Assembly: GCF_003313465.1 (NCBI RefSeq)
Contig: NZ_KZ845663.1
Span: 419,911 to 483,910, forward strand
Direction of reading: 5' to 3'
DNA length: 64,000 bases
Source of the DNA: Thermoflavimicrobium daqui
GTDB lineage: Bacteria; Bacillota; Bacilli; Thermoactinomycetales; Thermoactinomycetaceae
In this document: in pieces, positions 18,101-27,363 of the stretch
How the letters are laid out: each line of letters opens with the position of its first letter
Position numbering within the stretch: position 1 is the first letter of the stretch
The notes under the pieces: model-generated
Database searches by the model: none
Seen by the model: the letters and a program-made list of their open reading frames with translations, nothing else
Told to the model about the DNA's origin: nothing
Position numbers and translations under genes: made by a program

Positions 18101-19054
18101 GAAAATCATCATCTTGCGGATGAAATCATTACTACTCAGAAGTTAGCCTTCGATTCGATAGAGGCTAAACATATCCAAGAGCAGTCCATTCTCTCCAAAC
18201 ATATTCAAGATGAACAAATCGAATCTCACCACCTCGCAAGCAAAATAGTGACTGCTGATAAATTAGCCAAAGATGCCATCTACGAAGAACATCTAACTTC
18301 GGAGATCATCTCATCTAAACACATTCAACCGAATCAAATTGAAAATCATCATCTAACGGATGAAATTATTACAGCGAATAAGTTAGCTTCAGAGTCGGTT
18401 GACGCTAAACACATTCAAGAGCAATCCATTCTCTCTAAACATATTCAAGATGAACAAATCACCAACCGCCATATAGCTGAAGGCGCAATCACTTCTTATA
18501 AAATTGGCTTTGATACCATCCAAACTCATCATCTACAAAATAAATCCATCACCAAAGACAAATTGGCAAATGACTCCGTACAATCTGATAAAATTGCGGC
18601 TAAAGCGATACAATCCATCCATTTAGCTGAAGAATCCGTTCAATCAGAACATCTTAAAGATCATTCAATCGGAATCGAAAAACTAAGCTTTTCTCTCCCT
18701 CTCATTCTGTCAGGAAATACCACTTTTATCATAGGGGAAGAAGAAGTCGAAACTATCGTTGAAGTCCCTATTGAGCAGTCTTTACCTGCTTCTTACATTG
18801 TCGTAGCAATGACAGATCAGCCTTTTTGCATTGCAAGTTTATTGGAACGTTCGGAAGAAAAGTTTATGCTTCGAATTTATAAAGCTTGTTCGACAAAACA
18901 AGAAATCAAAGGGAACATATTTTGGATCGCAACTCCTTCTGTGGTTTCAAGCTCACAACCACCCACTTCTGGCTTAGAAGAAACACCTGAAACTATTTCC
19001 ATCGCAACTCTCTCCAAGCCACTTTCTTATAATAACGAAAAAGGGTTTAACTGA
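15137..19054 (+). CDS. Giant WIAG-tail repeat protein
   Basis: 1305 residues. A charged N-terminus (1-90) is followed by about 1050 residues of roughly 10-residue repeats with the pattern x-x-[HK]-[IL]-x(4)-[IV]-x, for example AKHIQEQSIL and ADKLANGAIH. Such spacing suggests a regular beta-solenoid or fibre. The last 110 residues are non-repetitive and contain FWIATPS, the WIA motif of WIAG-tail proteins familiar from Paenibacillus. No signal peptide is visible. Start TTG 15137 is 9 bases after AAGGAG. Function is unknown; a structural or surface role, perhaps on the spore, is inferred. His and Gln are strikingly abundant. Confidence 0.8.
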   Translation: MKRKKIGPSRKKIMSDHFQDELILEEIMQLEQLDLAKQSEPLPTEQRNLLPPDQEETHFKNDLPFPHESKLSKLKKLRNPSNEKKAFIYTDDLPDAVITSEKLANHSISDSKIKKGAVLTDHLQDESVISAKIADQAITSPKIAEKAIKEHHLDNQSISGEKIQRESITAKHLKENSIPGNRIMEHSIEGSKIKDRSIYANHIGIGHVHPEHLADQVITGAKIKSGTITNIHLANDTIDNAKIADLSISTSKLQDRSITAEKLENESITQDKLAHSSVSTHHLNDKIVQTKHIADGAITHSKLSPLSIQDHMIQDQAIQTRHLNNQIIHAQHLQERSVGQHHIQDRSIHDHHIASHSISGTKLMDHSITTAKLAPESVSTDKLIDLSVTGNKLGEGAVTPSKIAFKAILSEHLSPELIQKDHIQPKQILTKHIANDAITQSKLAPNAVCTEHLSNQIITAKHIQKGQIETELLASEAITSEKIAREAIITKHIQPQSIISSHIRPDQIATHHLQDEAITTNQLAGNSILQHHISKQAIIADHIGEEQIQTDHLANQAITAEKLAFSSVQSDHIDKQAILAGHIQSGQIKNRHLSDEVVTSGKLARGVIQKKHISEKSIQAEHIQNEQIENHHLANESVTQNKIAKCSVEAKHIIDRSIFSHHIQNEQIENHHLADEIITANKLAPESVDAKHIQEQSILSKHIHDAQIESHHLASEIVTADKLANGAIHEKHLTPEIISSKHIQNKQIENHHLADEIITTQKLAFDSIEAKHIQEQSILSKHIQDEQIESHHLASEIVTADKLAKDAIYEEHLTSEIISSKHIQPNQIENHHLTDEVITANKLASESVDAKHIQKQSILSKHIHDAQIESHHLGSEIVTADKIANGAIHEKHLTPEIISSNHIQNKQIENHHLADEIITTQKLAFDSIEAKHIQEQSILSKHIHDAQIESHHLGSEIVTADKLANGAIHEKHLTPEIISSKHIQNKQIENHHLADEIITTQKLAFDSIEAKHIQEQSILSKHIQDEQIESHHLASKIVTADKLAKDAIYEEHLTSEIISSKHIQPNQIENHHLTDEIITANKLASESVDAKHIQEQSILSKHIQDEQITNRHIAEGAITSYKIGFDTIQTHHLQNKSITKDKLANDSVQSDKIAAKAIQSIHLAEESVQSEHLKDHSIGIEKLSFSLPLILSGNTTFIIGEEEVETIVEVPIEQSLPASYIVVAMTDQPFCIASLLERSEEKFMLRIYKACSTKQEIKGNIFWIATPSVVSSSQPPTSGLEETPETISIATLSKPLSYNNEKGFN
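17160..18460 (+). repeat. Tandem 240-bp higher-order repeats inside the WIAG-tail gene
   Basis: Segments of 240 bp (eight 10-residue units) recur about five and a half times. Bases 17281-17700 and 18001-18420, offset by 720 bp, differ at only 6 of 420 positions by direct comparison; 17701-17760 and 17941-18000 are identical. This points to recent unequal crossing-over or slippage. Confidence 0.9.
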
Positions 19055-19079
19055 GATAATTTCTAATTCGTGTTTGCGA

Positions 19080-19119
19080 AGGGCTAACCCTAGGCATTTC
19101 ATGCTTTGGGGTCAGTCCT
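19080..19119. terminator. Bidirectional terminator between the WIAG-tail gene and helD
   Basis: AGGGCTAACCCTAGGCAT and ATGCTTTGGGGTCAGTCCT form a long imperfect stem with a short loop, followed by a T-rich tract, between convergent genes. Confidence 0.65.
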
Positions 19120-19126
19120 CTTTTCT

Positions 19127-21208
19127 TTATCCTTGGGGAACTAATGGCGAAATCTCCTTTTGATATGCAAGGGATAAGCGATGTAAGGCACGTGTACATC
19201 CAACAAATAGCAACTTTGCACATTGCTCATTTTCTGGATAAAATTGATCATCGACATCCAGTAAGATAACGGCATCAAACTCCATTCCTTTAACTAAATA
19301 AATCGGTGCTACAGAAAGCCCCCCTAGATACTGGTCTTGTTGTGAAGTAATTAAGTTAGGCTTTAACTCTGCGTTCATTAACATACGATATGCCTCTTTG
19401 GCTCTCATCTCTGTTGGTGTAACAACAGCGACTGTATGACTCCCCTGTGAAAAAGCATCTTGAACCCAAGTCATAATTTCTTGAAATGAATTCATTTGAA
19501 AACACTGTACAGGATCACCACTACGAAATACAGGAATGGCCCTTTCGATTTCTCCGCGATATGGATCGATTACTTGATTTGCAAACTGGATAATTTCCGT
19601 TGTTGACCGATAACTTCGCTGTAACTGATAGAAACGAACTTTTTGTATAGGAAACAAACTTTGAAATTCATTCCAATGGCGAATTCCTTGCCCCCCAAAA
19701 ATATTTTGTAGTATATCCCCCAAGATCGTAAACGAACCACTGGGACAGTATTCTTGTAACACTGCAACTTGTAATGGGGAAAAATCTTGTGCCTCATCAA
19801 TGACAATATGATCAAACAACTGTGTCTGATCTACTCCATACAACTGGGTATGTAGATAAACAAGCGGTGCCAAATCAGCACAGTCAAGCACCTTTAAGTT
19901 GATGTTTTGTCTAATAATGGAAAGATCAATATCTAAATCACTGGAAGGAAGAGGAGTAATGAGAAGATGATGGTATAATTCAATGAGGTTATGTTTCGGC
20001 CAAGCCTTCATATATGCACGCATCCGTTTCATTGCTTCTTTTTTTTGTAAACCTTTCGGATCTAAGGAGCGTATTTCCTTATATGCCGACTCTAACCAAC
20101 GTTTGATGCGAGCAAATACTCGTTCCTTTCTTTTCATAAGAGGTTCATGTTTATATTCAATTTCAAACCAAGTTCGAATAGTTTCTTCAGAGAGAAAAAC
20201 ATCATCCCATGCAAGTATTCCACGTTTTGGAACGACATGAGATTCATAGTAGGCAAATGCCCTCTTTAAATAATGTAAAAAATCGATCGATCCTCTTAGG
20301 CGATCCCATTTTTCTGTTTGAGTCAAGAATGGTGGTTTTTTATCAAATTGTTTAGCCTGAGGAGAAGTTTTTAGCTCTTCAAGTTCGATGTGATGTGACT
20401 TTAAAATCTCCATCGCCCAGTTACGAAAAGTTGTCTGCTGAATATCACCCACTCCTAACTCCGGCAATACATCCGAAATATAATCCAAAAACATTTGGTT
20501 GGGTGCAAAAATGACAATGCGTTCCGCCCTGATTCTTTGTCGATATTGATATAACAAAAAGGCAAGTCGGTGTAAGGCAACTGTTGTCTTTCCACTTCCG
20601 GGTACTCCTTGTATAATCAACGCCTCACTGCGATCTGCACGGATAATCTGGTCTTGCTCAAGTTGAATGGTAGAAACAATATCACGTAATCGATGATCTT
20701 TATTCTCGGAGAGACGATACAACAAAAATTCATCGGTAAGCCCCATATTTTCTTTTCCTCGAACATAGCTATCCACAACTCGCTCTAGTTTTTGCTTACG
20801 AATAACAATATTTCGTTTTAAATGAATAACTCCTTCAACTAAACCATCAGGTGAAATATAGGAAGCAGTATCTCCTTTTCCAGTAAACGAATAAAACATA
20901 CTAGCAACAGGAGCTCGCCAATCAATGATTAGTGGTTGATTCTCCGCTTCATCTTCCACACCGATTTTCCCAATATATAAAGGAGTAATCTGGTTCGTTT
21001 CACCCTCTTCAAAGTCTAAGCGACCAAAATAGAGTTGAGAATAAGCATGTCTTAGATCTCTTAGCTTCTTTTGTCGTTGATCATCAAGTATTTGCTCAAC
21101 TAAATGATTGCCATAATAGCGAGGTATTTTTTCAAGTGCAGCTATCTGTTGACCAATTTTCTCTGTGATTTGCTTAAGCTTTTGCTTTTCTTCCGTATAT
21201 AGACTCAA
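19127..21208 (-). CDS. helD: HelD-type SF1 helicase, RNA polymerase recycling factor
   Basis: 693 residues, somewhat shorter than Bacillus subtilis HelD (about 774). An N-terminal coiled coil (1-60), which in HelD inserts into the RNA polymerase secondary channel, is followed by DWRAPVASMFY (about 96-106) and the SF1 ATPase. Visible motifs are Walker A GVPGSGKT (201-208), IDEAQDFSP, ILGDILQNIF, QLQRSYRST, VKGMEFDAVIL and FVGCTRALHRL. The family removes stalled RNA polymerase from DNA using ATP. Start TTG 21208 is preceded by GGGGG with a 7-base spacer. Monocistronic, convergent with the WIAG-tail gene. Confidence 0.87.
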   Translation of the reverse strand: MSLYTEEKQKLKQITEKIGQQIAALEKIPRYYGNHLVEQILDDQRQKKLRDLRHAYSQLYFGRLDFEEGETNQITPLYIGKIGVEDEAENQPLIIDWRAPVASMFYSFTGKGDTASYISPDGLVEGVIHLKRNIVIRKQKLERVVDSYVRGKENMGLTDEFLLYRLSENKDHRLRDIVSTIQLEQDQIIRADRSEALIIQGVPGSGKTTVALHRLAFLLYQYRQRIRAERIVIFAPNQMFLDYISDVLPELGVGDIQQTTFRNWAMEILKSHHIELEELKTSPQAKQFDKKPPFLTQTEKWDRLRGSIDFLHYLKRAFAYYESHVVPKRGILAWDDVFLSEETIRTWFEIEYKHEPLMKRKERVFARIKRWLESAYKEIRSLDPKGLQKKEAMKRMRAYMKAWPKHNLIELYHHLLITPLPSSDLDIDLSIIRQNINLKVLDCADLAPLVYLHTQLYGVDQTQLFDHIVIDEAQDFSPLQVAVLQEYCPSGSFTILGDILQNIFGGQGIRHWNEFQSLFPIQKVRFYQLQRSYRSTTEIIQFANQVIDPYRGEIERAIPVFRSGDPVQCFQMNSFQEIMTWVQDAFSQGSHTVAVVTPTEMRAKEAYRMLMNAELKPNLITSQQDQYLGGLSVAPIYLVKGMEFDAVILLDVDDQFYPENEQCAKLLFVGCTRALHRLSLAYQKEISPLVPQG

Positions 21209-21283
21209 AATATTACCCCCTTGATTTGAAGAAACGTAACATATAATTTATTACAAAAATTCACTGATGTCAAATCAACAAAA

Positions 21284-21312
21284 AAACCTGAACATGAATA
21301 ATGTCCAGGTTT
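21284..21312 (-). terminator. Terminator after spoVR
   Basis: AAACCTGAACAT (21284-21295) and ATGTCCAGGTTT (21301-21312) form a stem with one mismatch; on the minus strand it is followed by a run of T residues. Confidence 0.7.
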
Positions 21313-21329
21313 TTAAACCGAGCCTCTAT

Positions 21330-22733
21330 CTATATATATCGTCTAGTACATTTTTTTCCATTATAGCTAAATAAAACCTTTCGAGAGTCCATCATCGTTT
21401 GTAGATGAACATTTCGTCCCCAGAGAGCATAAACATGCGGTAGCGTTTTTTCCAAATATTTGATATCCAGCTCGACTCCTTCGTACTGGTGTACCAAATA
21501 CAGCTCCCCGTTTTGGAGATAGTCCCCATTTTGTACTAAGATTACTGGATATCCACCATTAATACGGCTTGTTACCAATTCATCTCGGACTTTTTTCCAA
21601 TTTTTATCTGTAATACTCCAATCATTCCCTTTCCGTTGAAACACATATAAATCTAATTCCTCTACCAAATCTTTCGTTAAATAGTTACGTAAGAAAGAAA
21701 TATCAGAGTCTAATTCACGAACTTCAAAAATTTTCTTCCGTCCCTGGTTAGGCATACGCCCCCATCTCTTTTGTTCTTGCACGGTGGGATGATCAAAACG
21801 ACGTTCAATATCTTCAAAAATTTTTAGTCCGAGATAATAAGGATTGATCGAAGTTGGAGCTGGTTGTGTGACTGATGCATTTAGTTTGGCAAATTCAATC
21901 GTCTCCTCTTCTGTCAAATCCATCTCTCGCATAATCCGAATATGCCAGTATGTCGCCCAACCTTCATTCATAATCTTTGTTTCAATTTGTGGCCAAAAAT
22001 AAAGCATTTCATTACGTATAATAGTTAAAATATCTTGATGCCAATCATCTAAAATCCGGCTATGATTCATTATAAACAATAGTAAATCTTTCTCTGGGTC
22101 TTCTGGAAAATTTTTCTTTTTCGTATCTTTGGGTGGGATATTATTTGGCTCATCTAATCTCCATAAATCATCATATGGAGTTGTACGCTTCGGTGTTGGA
22201 TTTTCATTTTTATCTTGATAAGTCAATTGTTGATCCAAAAGGCTTGGATTGATATGCTCTTGAATTGCAAGCACATGATCTAAAAAGGCTTCTACTTCCT
22301 CTTTTCCGTATTGAATCTCATAGTTACGGATTCGCTCAGCACTTGCAGCCATACTCTCAACCATATCCCGTGGCGTATTGGAAAAGCGAATATTATTTTT
22401 AAAAAAGTCACAGTGTGCTAAGACGTGAGCCACGATCATCTTATTTTGAATTAAACTATTTCCTTTTAGCAAAAAGGCATAACAAGGATTAGAATTAATG
22501 ACCAATTCATAAATTCGACTTAAGTTAAAGTCATACTGCAGCTTCATCTTGTGAAAAGCTTTCCCAAAACTCCAGTGGGAAAAGCGTGTAGGCATCCCAT
22601 AAGCACCAAAAGTGTAAATAATATCTGCTGGACAAATCTCATAGCGCATCGGATAAAAATCAAGTCCAAAACCAACGGCAATTTCCGTGATTTCATCAAT
22701 CGCCCGCTCTAGGGCTTTCATCTCATTGGACAT
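21330..22733 (-). CDS. spoVR: SpoVR family protein
   Basis: 467 residues, the usual SpoVR length. SpoVR is a sporulation protein involved in spore cortex formation in Bacillus subtilis. Family features seen: the N-terminal segment with the Phe/Tyr-rich [19 protein letters not shown] (about 40-58), the [12 protein letters not shown] motif near 102, [12 protein letters not shown] near 268, and PYYLGLKIF. The conserved His/Cys/Glu suggest a metal site, but the reaction is unknown. I chose ATG 22733, preceded by GGAAGGGGGG, over a longer frame to 22757. Confidence 0.92.
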   Translation of the reverse strand: MSNEMKALERAIDEITEIAVGFGLDFYPMRYEICPADIIYTFGAYGMPTRFSHWSFGKAFHKMKLQYDFNLSRIYELVINSNPCYAFLLKGNSLIQNKMIVAHVLAHCDFFKNNIRFSNTPRDMVESMAASAERIRNYEIQYGKEEVEAFLDHVLAIQEHINPSLLDQQLTYQDKNENPTPKRTTPYDDLWRLDEPNNIPPKDTKKKNFPEDPEKDLLLFIMNHSRILDDWHQDILTIIRNEMLYFWPQIETKIMNEGWATYWHIRIMREMDLTEEETIEFAKLNASVTQPAPTSINPYYLGLKIFEDIERRFDHPTVQEQKRWGRMPNQGRKKIFEVRELDSDISFLRNYLTKDLVEELDLYVFQRKGNDWSITDKNWKKVRDELVTSRINGGYPVILVQNGDYLQNGELYLVHQYEGVELDIKYLEKTLPHVYALWGRNVHLQTMMDSRKVLFSYNGKKCTRRYI

Positions 22734-22984
22734 GATTGCCCCCCTTCCTTTAAACAAGGGAAGTTTGAAGCTAAGTTGATTCTCCAGATTTACAATTCTT
22801 AAGATTGAATTGACTAGGTGAAATATATTTTCAATTTTTTATATTTACATTATAGCATAAATTAATTTTTAATAGTGTGTAAAAAGACTTAACTCAAGAA
22901 TAAATAACATTATAGTTGACGAAAAATGAATCAAGCAGCTATACTTAGCTTAAATCAATCATAATTGTATAGTTGATGTCTCTA

Positions 22985-23150
22985 TTAGGTGAGGTTCCTG
23001 TTCGGAGATACGCTACTGCCCAAAAATGTCGAGAGACGCCAATGGGTCAGCAGGAAAGATCGGAAAGAAGGTCTTTTCTAACGTAGCTGGTCTTATGACC
23101 TATGCCGCTCAGTGCCAAAGCTCAATGAGGGGGACATTCAAAAATAGCCC
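22985..23150 (+). ncRNA. M-box (ykoK) magnesium riboswitch
   Basis: Conserved M-box blocks occur in order: TTAGGTGAGG (22985), GGAGATACGCTACTGCCC, AATGTCGAGAGACGCCAATG, GGTCAGCAGG, GTAGCTGG, CTATGCCG, AGTGCCAAAGCTC. This is the leader RNA that folds on Mg2+ and blocks expression of Mg2+ transporters. It is followed by an alternative hairpin around AATAGCCCA/TGGGCTTATT and by the terminator at 23188-23220, directly before mgtE. Confidence 0.93.
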
Positions 23151-23187
23151 AGAAACAGGCAAATATTGGGCTTATTTTGTGATGATG

Positions 23188-23220
23188 AAACCCTCTCGAT
23201 CTTTTTAGAGAGGGTTTTTT
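23188..23220 (+). terminator. Riboswitch-controlled terminator before mgtE
   Basis: AAACCCTCTC and GAGAGGGTTT with a following T-run, 32 bases before the mgtE start. Expected to form when Mg2+ is bound to the M-box. Confidence 0.88.
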
Positions 23221-23251
23221 ATTGGGCATAATACAAAAAGGAGGGGAAAGC

Positions 23252-24601
23252 ATGGATCACACCATCATTCAAAAAGAAATTGAATTCGCTTTACAGAACA
23301 AGAAAAACCCACAACATTTGTTTGATTTGGTTCATTCTTTACGTCCATATGATATTTCCGAAGTTTTGAGGGAGTTAAGTCTTGAGGAACAGCTTGATTT
23401 GATATCTAAGTTGCCAATCGTGCTTGCCGCTGAATCACTTGAATATCTTGAGCCTGAGGTGCAATATCATATTTTACGACACTTAAAGGACTCCATCGCT
23501 TCCCCTCTGTTGAAGCAGATGTCAAGTGATGCAGTGGTAGATATGCTACTAGCGATCCATCCGTTACAAGCACAACGTCTTTTGGATTTACTCCCCGAAG
23601 ATTATCGTGATAAAATCAATCAATTGATGACTTATCCCGAGTATACAGCGGGAAGTCTCATGACAGTAGATTATATAGCTGCCAGAGCCTACTGGAATGG
23701 CGAACAGACTCTCTCACATATACGAAAAGTGGGACATGAAGCAGAAATTGTTTCCTACATCTATGTCACTGATATTCGTGGCGAACTCGTAGGGGTCTGT
23801 TCGTTGAAAGAGATCATCTTAGCTCGTCCTGATACTCGTTTAGGTGAAATTGCTATCCAAGATATCATCACAGTTCCTGCAGATATGGAACAAGAAGAAG
23901 TAGCCAACATTTTATCTCGATATGACTTTTATGCTCTTCCAGTCGTTGATCAGCAAAATCGGCTAAAAGGGATTATCACCGTAGATGATGTAGTTGATGT
24001 TATCCAAGAAGAGGCTACAGAGGACTTTCAAAAAATGGGAGGTAGCTCTCCTTTATCCGAGCCTTACTTTAAAACATCGACCTGGGAACTTTTCCGGAAA
24101 CGAATTATTTGGCTACTTGTGCTCTTTATTGGTGGTGCTTATACTGCAAATGTGTTAGAAAAGTTTAGTGATACACTAAGTAAAATTGTAGAGCTATCAT
24201 TCTTTATCCCTCTCTTAACAGGTACCGGTGGCAATACAGCTTCACAAATTGTTACCACTTTAGTACGTGCTCTTGGTATGGGTGAAGTCACATTTAAGGA
24301 CATCTTTCGTGTAATACGCAAAGAAATCATAACTGGATGTCTACTAGGCTTATCGTTAGGATTCATTATGTATATACGAGCGGTGCTCATGGGTGTCCAA
24401 ACGAATGTCGGTTGGGTTGTATCCATTTCTATTTTAATTATTGTATTATGGTCATCTTTAGTGTCTGCTATTTTACCACTCATCTTACATCGACTCAAGG
24501 TAGATCCTGCCGTTGTATCTAATCCATTAATCACAACTTTAGTGGATGGAACTGGACTTATTATTTACTTTACCACAGCAAAGCTACTTTTACATCTATA
24601 G
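23252..24601 (+). CDS. mgtE: Magnesium transporter MgtE
   Basis: 449 residues, close to Bacillus subtilis MgtE (451). An N-terminal superhelical domain (1-130) is followed by a CBS pair (about 135-260; SYIYVTDIRGELVGVCSL and FYALPVVDQQNRLKGIITVDD) and five membrane helices in the last 180 residues, including the pore motif PLLTGTGGNTASQ. It imports Mg2+ and is gated by Mg2+ binding to the cytosolic domain. Start ATG 23252 is 7 bases after AAGGAGGGG; a TTG at 23222 lies too near the terminator. Controlled by the M-box upstream. Confidence 0.95.
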   Translation: MDHTIIQKEIEFALQNKKNPQHLFDLVHSLRPYDISEVLRELSLEEQLDLISKLPIVLAAESLEYLEPEVQYHILRHLKDSIASPLLKQMSSDAVVDMLLAIHPLQAQRLLDLLPEDYRDKINQLMTYPEYTAGSLMTVDYIAARAYWNGEQTLSHIRKVGHEAEIVSYIYVTDIRGELVGVCSLKEIILARPDTRLGEIAIQDIITVPADMEQEEVANILSRYDFYALPVVDQQNRLKGIITVDDVVDVIQEEATEDFQKMGGSSPLSEPYFKTSTWELFRKRIIWLLVLFIGGAYTANVLEKFSDTLSKIVELSFFIPLLTGTGGNTASQIVTTLVRALGMGEVTFKDIFRVIRKEIITGCLLGLSLGFIMYIRAVLMGVQTNVGWVVSISILIIVLWSSLVSAILPLILHRLKVDPAVVSNPLITTLVDGTGLIIYFTTAKLLLHL

Positions 24602-24603
24602 TA

Positions 24604-24630
24604 GGTGAGGTCTTAAAGACCTCATCTTTC
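24604..24630 (+). terminator. Terminator after mgtE
   Basis: GGTGAGGTCTT/AAGACCTCATC hairpin followed by TTTCTT, immediately after the mgtE stop. Confidence 0.65.
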
Positions 24631-24692
24631 TTACTCGAATGATCTATCTTGTTTCTTCACCTTTTTTATTCATATCTCTGGGTACACAATTC

Positions 24693-25010
24693 TTAATTGA
24701 TTACCAATCCAGCTACATCTACTCGATATACCTTTTGAGTTTTTGATAAAGCTAAATTAACAATTCGTAGAATTTCCCTTTGTGTTGCTTTCTCCACTCT
24801 TCTTAATAGGTTATTTTTAAAAGTATTTCCTAGAACCAACCAATCAGCCTCGAAAGTTCCTTCTGCCTCAATATCGACATCAACGATCAATGACTGTATA
24901 TCTATTTGGTCTAGTTTAAACTTATGAAATTTAACATCAGCATTATGTCCAATCTCTTGTTTGATTCTCTTTATGTTCATCAATAGATTGGTTGTTAAAT
25001 CATTTGACAA
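24693..25010 (-). pseudogene. Probable remnant of a Ger(x)C-like germination lipoprotein
   Basis: 105 residues without a normal start: the frame opens at a TAA near 25050 and the first candidate is a TTG at 25010 with no ribosome site. The C-terminal half (FKNNLLRRVEKATQREIL then ALSKTQKVYRVDVAGL) resembles the helix of the Ger(x)C C-terminal domain, where E-K-x-x-x-x-I-x-x-x-x-x-x-x-Q-K leads to a K-x-D-hydrophobic-x-G turn. Full family members are about 380 residues with a lipobox, neither seen here. I read it as a fragment of a lost gerA-type operon; an intact small protein is possible. Confidence 0.4.
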
Positions 25011-25311
25011 GCCGTTTTCTGAACTTGTGTTATGTACTCTGTTGATTGATTATTTGTTGGCTGGTTGTTAGAAGATGAAACATCGTAATTCGATTGGTTA
25101 TTTTTTAATTTCTTAGTTTTTAGTCACTTAAATCCCTTTGAATTCTTTACATCAGTCATATGGATGTGTCCTTTCAGAAAATCCTATCTTTCCCTTTTAA
25201 AAATCAACATAGATTTTGCTCATATTATTTCTAGTTTTTGTGACAAGAAGGCTTTCTATGCACAGTGCGTCCGTTACGTTAATGGTTGATACTCTTTTTG
25301 AACCGCTCACA
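25011..25311. other. Gap upstream of the germination-gene remnant
   Basis: About 300 bp with stop codons in all frames and no recognisable gene, promoter or RNA. It may be eroded sequence belonging to the remnant at 24693-25010. Confidence 0.4.
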
Positions 25312-25360
25312 TAAATAAAAAAGTGAGCTTGTGAATAAATCAGGCTCACTTTTTTATTTA
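25312..25360. terminator. Terminator after kynB
   Basis: TAAATAAAAAAGTGAGC (25312-25328) and GCTCACTTTTTTATTTA (25344-25360) are perfect 17-base inverted copies with T-runs in both directions, 10 bases after the kynB stop. Confidence 0.85.
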
Positions 25361-25369
25361 TCAACCTTT

Positions 25370-25990
25370 TTATATTTTCCGTAGTACGGCTCGAACCAAA
25401 CTTCCATCTGCACCTTCAATCGGTAGTGGCAGGGCGATCAGCTCATAATCCCCTTCTTCCACCTGATATAAAACAGTACCTTCTAAAATATGCACACCAT
25501 GTTGATGTAAAGAATGATGACCTAATAACTCCTTACTATCTGGCAAATCAACCGATGGTACATCTAATCCCAACAGCCGAATCCCTTGCTTCTGTAAATA
25601 AGAACCTAAATCGGGGCGAATATAGGTGAAAGATGTGGGGAAGACAGAACGATCTTTCCATGAGTCTGTACGGATAATTAATCGCTCAACCCCTGCTAAA
25701 TTATACTTCGCAAGATCATGGGCTCCAATCGAAGGAAGATCAAATAAGTGAATCACGCGACAAGGGCCCACATAAAGAGAAAGATCTAGCTCATGCACTT
25801 TTTGTCCTTCATTATCAAAATGAAAAGGAGCATCAATATGGGTTCCTGTATGCGTACTAAATATAACTTTCCCAACATTGACAGAGCCTGTTTCCTCTTT
25901 TGTCCAATTAAGCGTAAAAGAAAAAGGCGTGTCTCCGGGCCAGCCTGCTACACCAGCCCGAAGTGGTTCCGAAATATCGATGAGGCACAT
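25370..25990 (-). CDS. kynB: Kynurenine formamidase (arylformamidase)
   Basis: 206 residues of the bacterial cyclase-type (KynB) family, hydrolysing N-formylkynurenine to kynurenine and formate. The metal-binding motif HTGTHIDAPFHF is present near residues 46-57, with later family motifs LGLDVPSVDLPDS and HHSLHQHGVHILE. Its ATG shares one base with the kynU stop (TAATG), so the two are coupled. Last gene of kynA-kynU-kynB. Confidence 0.93.
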   Translation of the reverse strand: MCLIDISEPLRAGVAGWPGDTPFSFTLNWTKEETGSVNVGKVIFSTHTGTHIDAPFHFDNEGQKVHELDLSLYVGPCRVIHLFDLPSIGAHDLAKYNLAGVERLIIRTDSWKDRSVFPTSFTYIRPDLGSYLQKQGIRLLGLDVPSVDLPDSKELLGHHSLHQHGVHILEGTVLYQVEEGDYELIALPLPIEGADGSLVRAVLRKI

Positions 25991-27267
25991 TAAGCAACAA
26001 CCTCACGTTCATTTTTAAATTTCTTATAGGTTTGTTCTTCCATTATCACTTTTAAACGGTGGATCATATCCCATACTTCTTCATAAGAAGTATAAAGAGC
26101 GATAGGGGCTAAGCGAATGACATTGGGAGCTCGGAAGTCTGGGATAACTAGTTTTTCTTTTAGTGCTTTACAAATCCGGGGTGCCTCTTCATGTTCTAAG
26201 CAAATATGCCCCGTACGACGATGATCTTCAGTAGGATTTCCAATATAGAAACCATAACCACTTAACTCACTTTTGATTAATTGCATCATATATCGAGTAA
26301 GCGCAAGCGATTTCTTACGAATTCGCTCAATCCCAGCTTCATCGAAAATTTCAAGTGATCCAATGAGTGGGGCTACACTTAGTAAGTGTGGAGTACCAAT
26401 TTGATAAGCACCTGCCGTTTGCGCATGCTCCATATCATGGGACATATCAAACTGTTTATCTTTATCGGAACCAAACCAACCTGCAAGCCCAGGTGCTAAG
26501 CCAAAGTGTTTTTCATTGACATAAAGCCCAGCGACTCCTCCCGGACCACTATTCAGATACTTATACGTACACCAGAAGCCAAAATCGACTCCCCATTGAC
26601 TAAACTGATGTGGAATCGCTCCAATTGAATGGCACGCATCAAACCCAATCAAAATTTCACGAGCATGGGCTTCTTTGGTTAAAAGTTCAATATCTAAGAG
26701 TTGTCCACTTCGATAAAGTACAGTCGGCAGAAGTACTAAAGCCACTTCATCTGTCATCGCATCAATGATATCGCTTTCATTTAAAGTACGTCCATCCCGA
26801 CTTTTCACACGAATCAGATGAGTATCTGGATCAAAACCACGCGTACGCAAATGACTTTTTAAGGCATAGATATCAGATGGGAAGGTTAATTCATCAGCAA
26901 CAATTTTGGTTCGTTTACCTTCTGGACGATAAAAAGTACTAACCAATTGATGTAAGTTTACGGTTGTGGAACCGGTTGCAACAACCTCTTCAGGTTTTGC
27001 CCCGATCAGATGAGCCATTTTCGCTCCCAACTGTTCCGAAAGATAATACCAAGGGTATTTCCCTTCTGTCCAACCATCGATGCCATAACGTTTCCAAGAT
27101 GCTAATAACTCTAATAAAGAGGATTCTGCTCGTTTGGAACAAAGACCAAGTGAGTTCCCATCCATATAGATGGTATCCGGTTGAAGATAGAACTCTTCAC
27201 GAAATTTGGCTAACTCATCTCGGCTGTCTAGCTCTTTCGCAAATTCCCTCGTTGGTTGAAATTCCAT
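25990..27267 (-). CDS. kynU: Kynureninase
   Basis: 425 residues of a fold-type I PLP enzyme that cleaves kynurenine to anthranilate and alanine. The PLP-binding lysine lies in [16 protein letters not shown] (about residues 223-238), preceded by [13 protein letters not shown] chose ATG 27267, nine bases after GGAGG, rather than ATG 27276, which abuts the ribosome site. Second gene of the operon, about 96 bp after kynA. Confidence 0.95.
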   Translation of the reverse strand: MEFQPTREFAKELDSRDELAKFREEFYLQPDTIYMDGNSLGLCSKRAESSLLELLASWKRYGIDGWTEGKYPWYYLSEQLGAKMAHLIGAKPEEVVATGSTTVNLHQLVSTFYRPEGKRTKIVADELTFPSDIYALKSHLRTRGFDPDTHLIRVKSRDGRTLNESDIIDAMTDEVALVLLPTVLYRSGQLLDIELLTKEAHAREILIGFDACHSIGAIPHQFSQWGVDFGFWCTYKYLNSGPGGVAGLYVNEKHFGLAPGLAGWFGSDKDKQFDMSHDMEHAQTAGAYQIGTPHLLSVAPLIGSLEIFDEAGIERIRKKSLALTRYMMQLIKSELSGYGFYIGNPTEDHRRTGHICLEHEEAPRICKALKEKLVIPDFRAPNVIRLAPIALYTSYEEVWDMIHRLKVIMEEQTYKKFKNEREVVA

Positions 27268-27363
27268 ATAACCCATCCTCCATCTCTATGAATCATGTTC
27301 AATGATTTATACAAAAACATTCGTTTCTTTGGTCTTTAGTGACCATAAAGAATCCATTCATAC

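Noticed and set aside
15137-19054. DNA repeats read as a CRISPR array
   Set aside because: The units are in-frame codons without spacers, and no cas gene is near.
23026-23208. A 60-codon plus-strand frame before mgtE
   Set aside because: It overlaps the M-box RNA and terminator and has no ribosome site.
25312-25360. The 17-bp perfect inverted repeat as a mobile-element end
   Set aside because: Its position just after kynB and its T-run make it an ordinary terminator.
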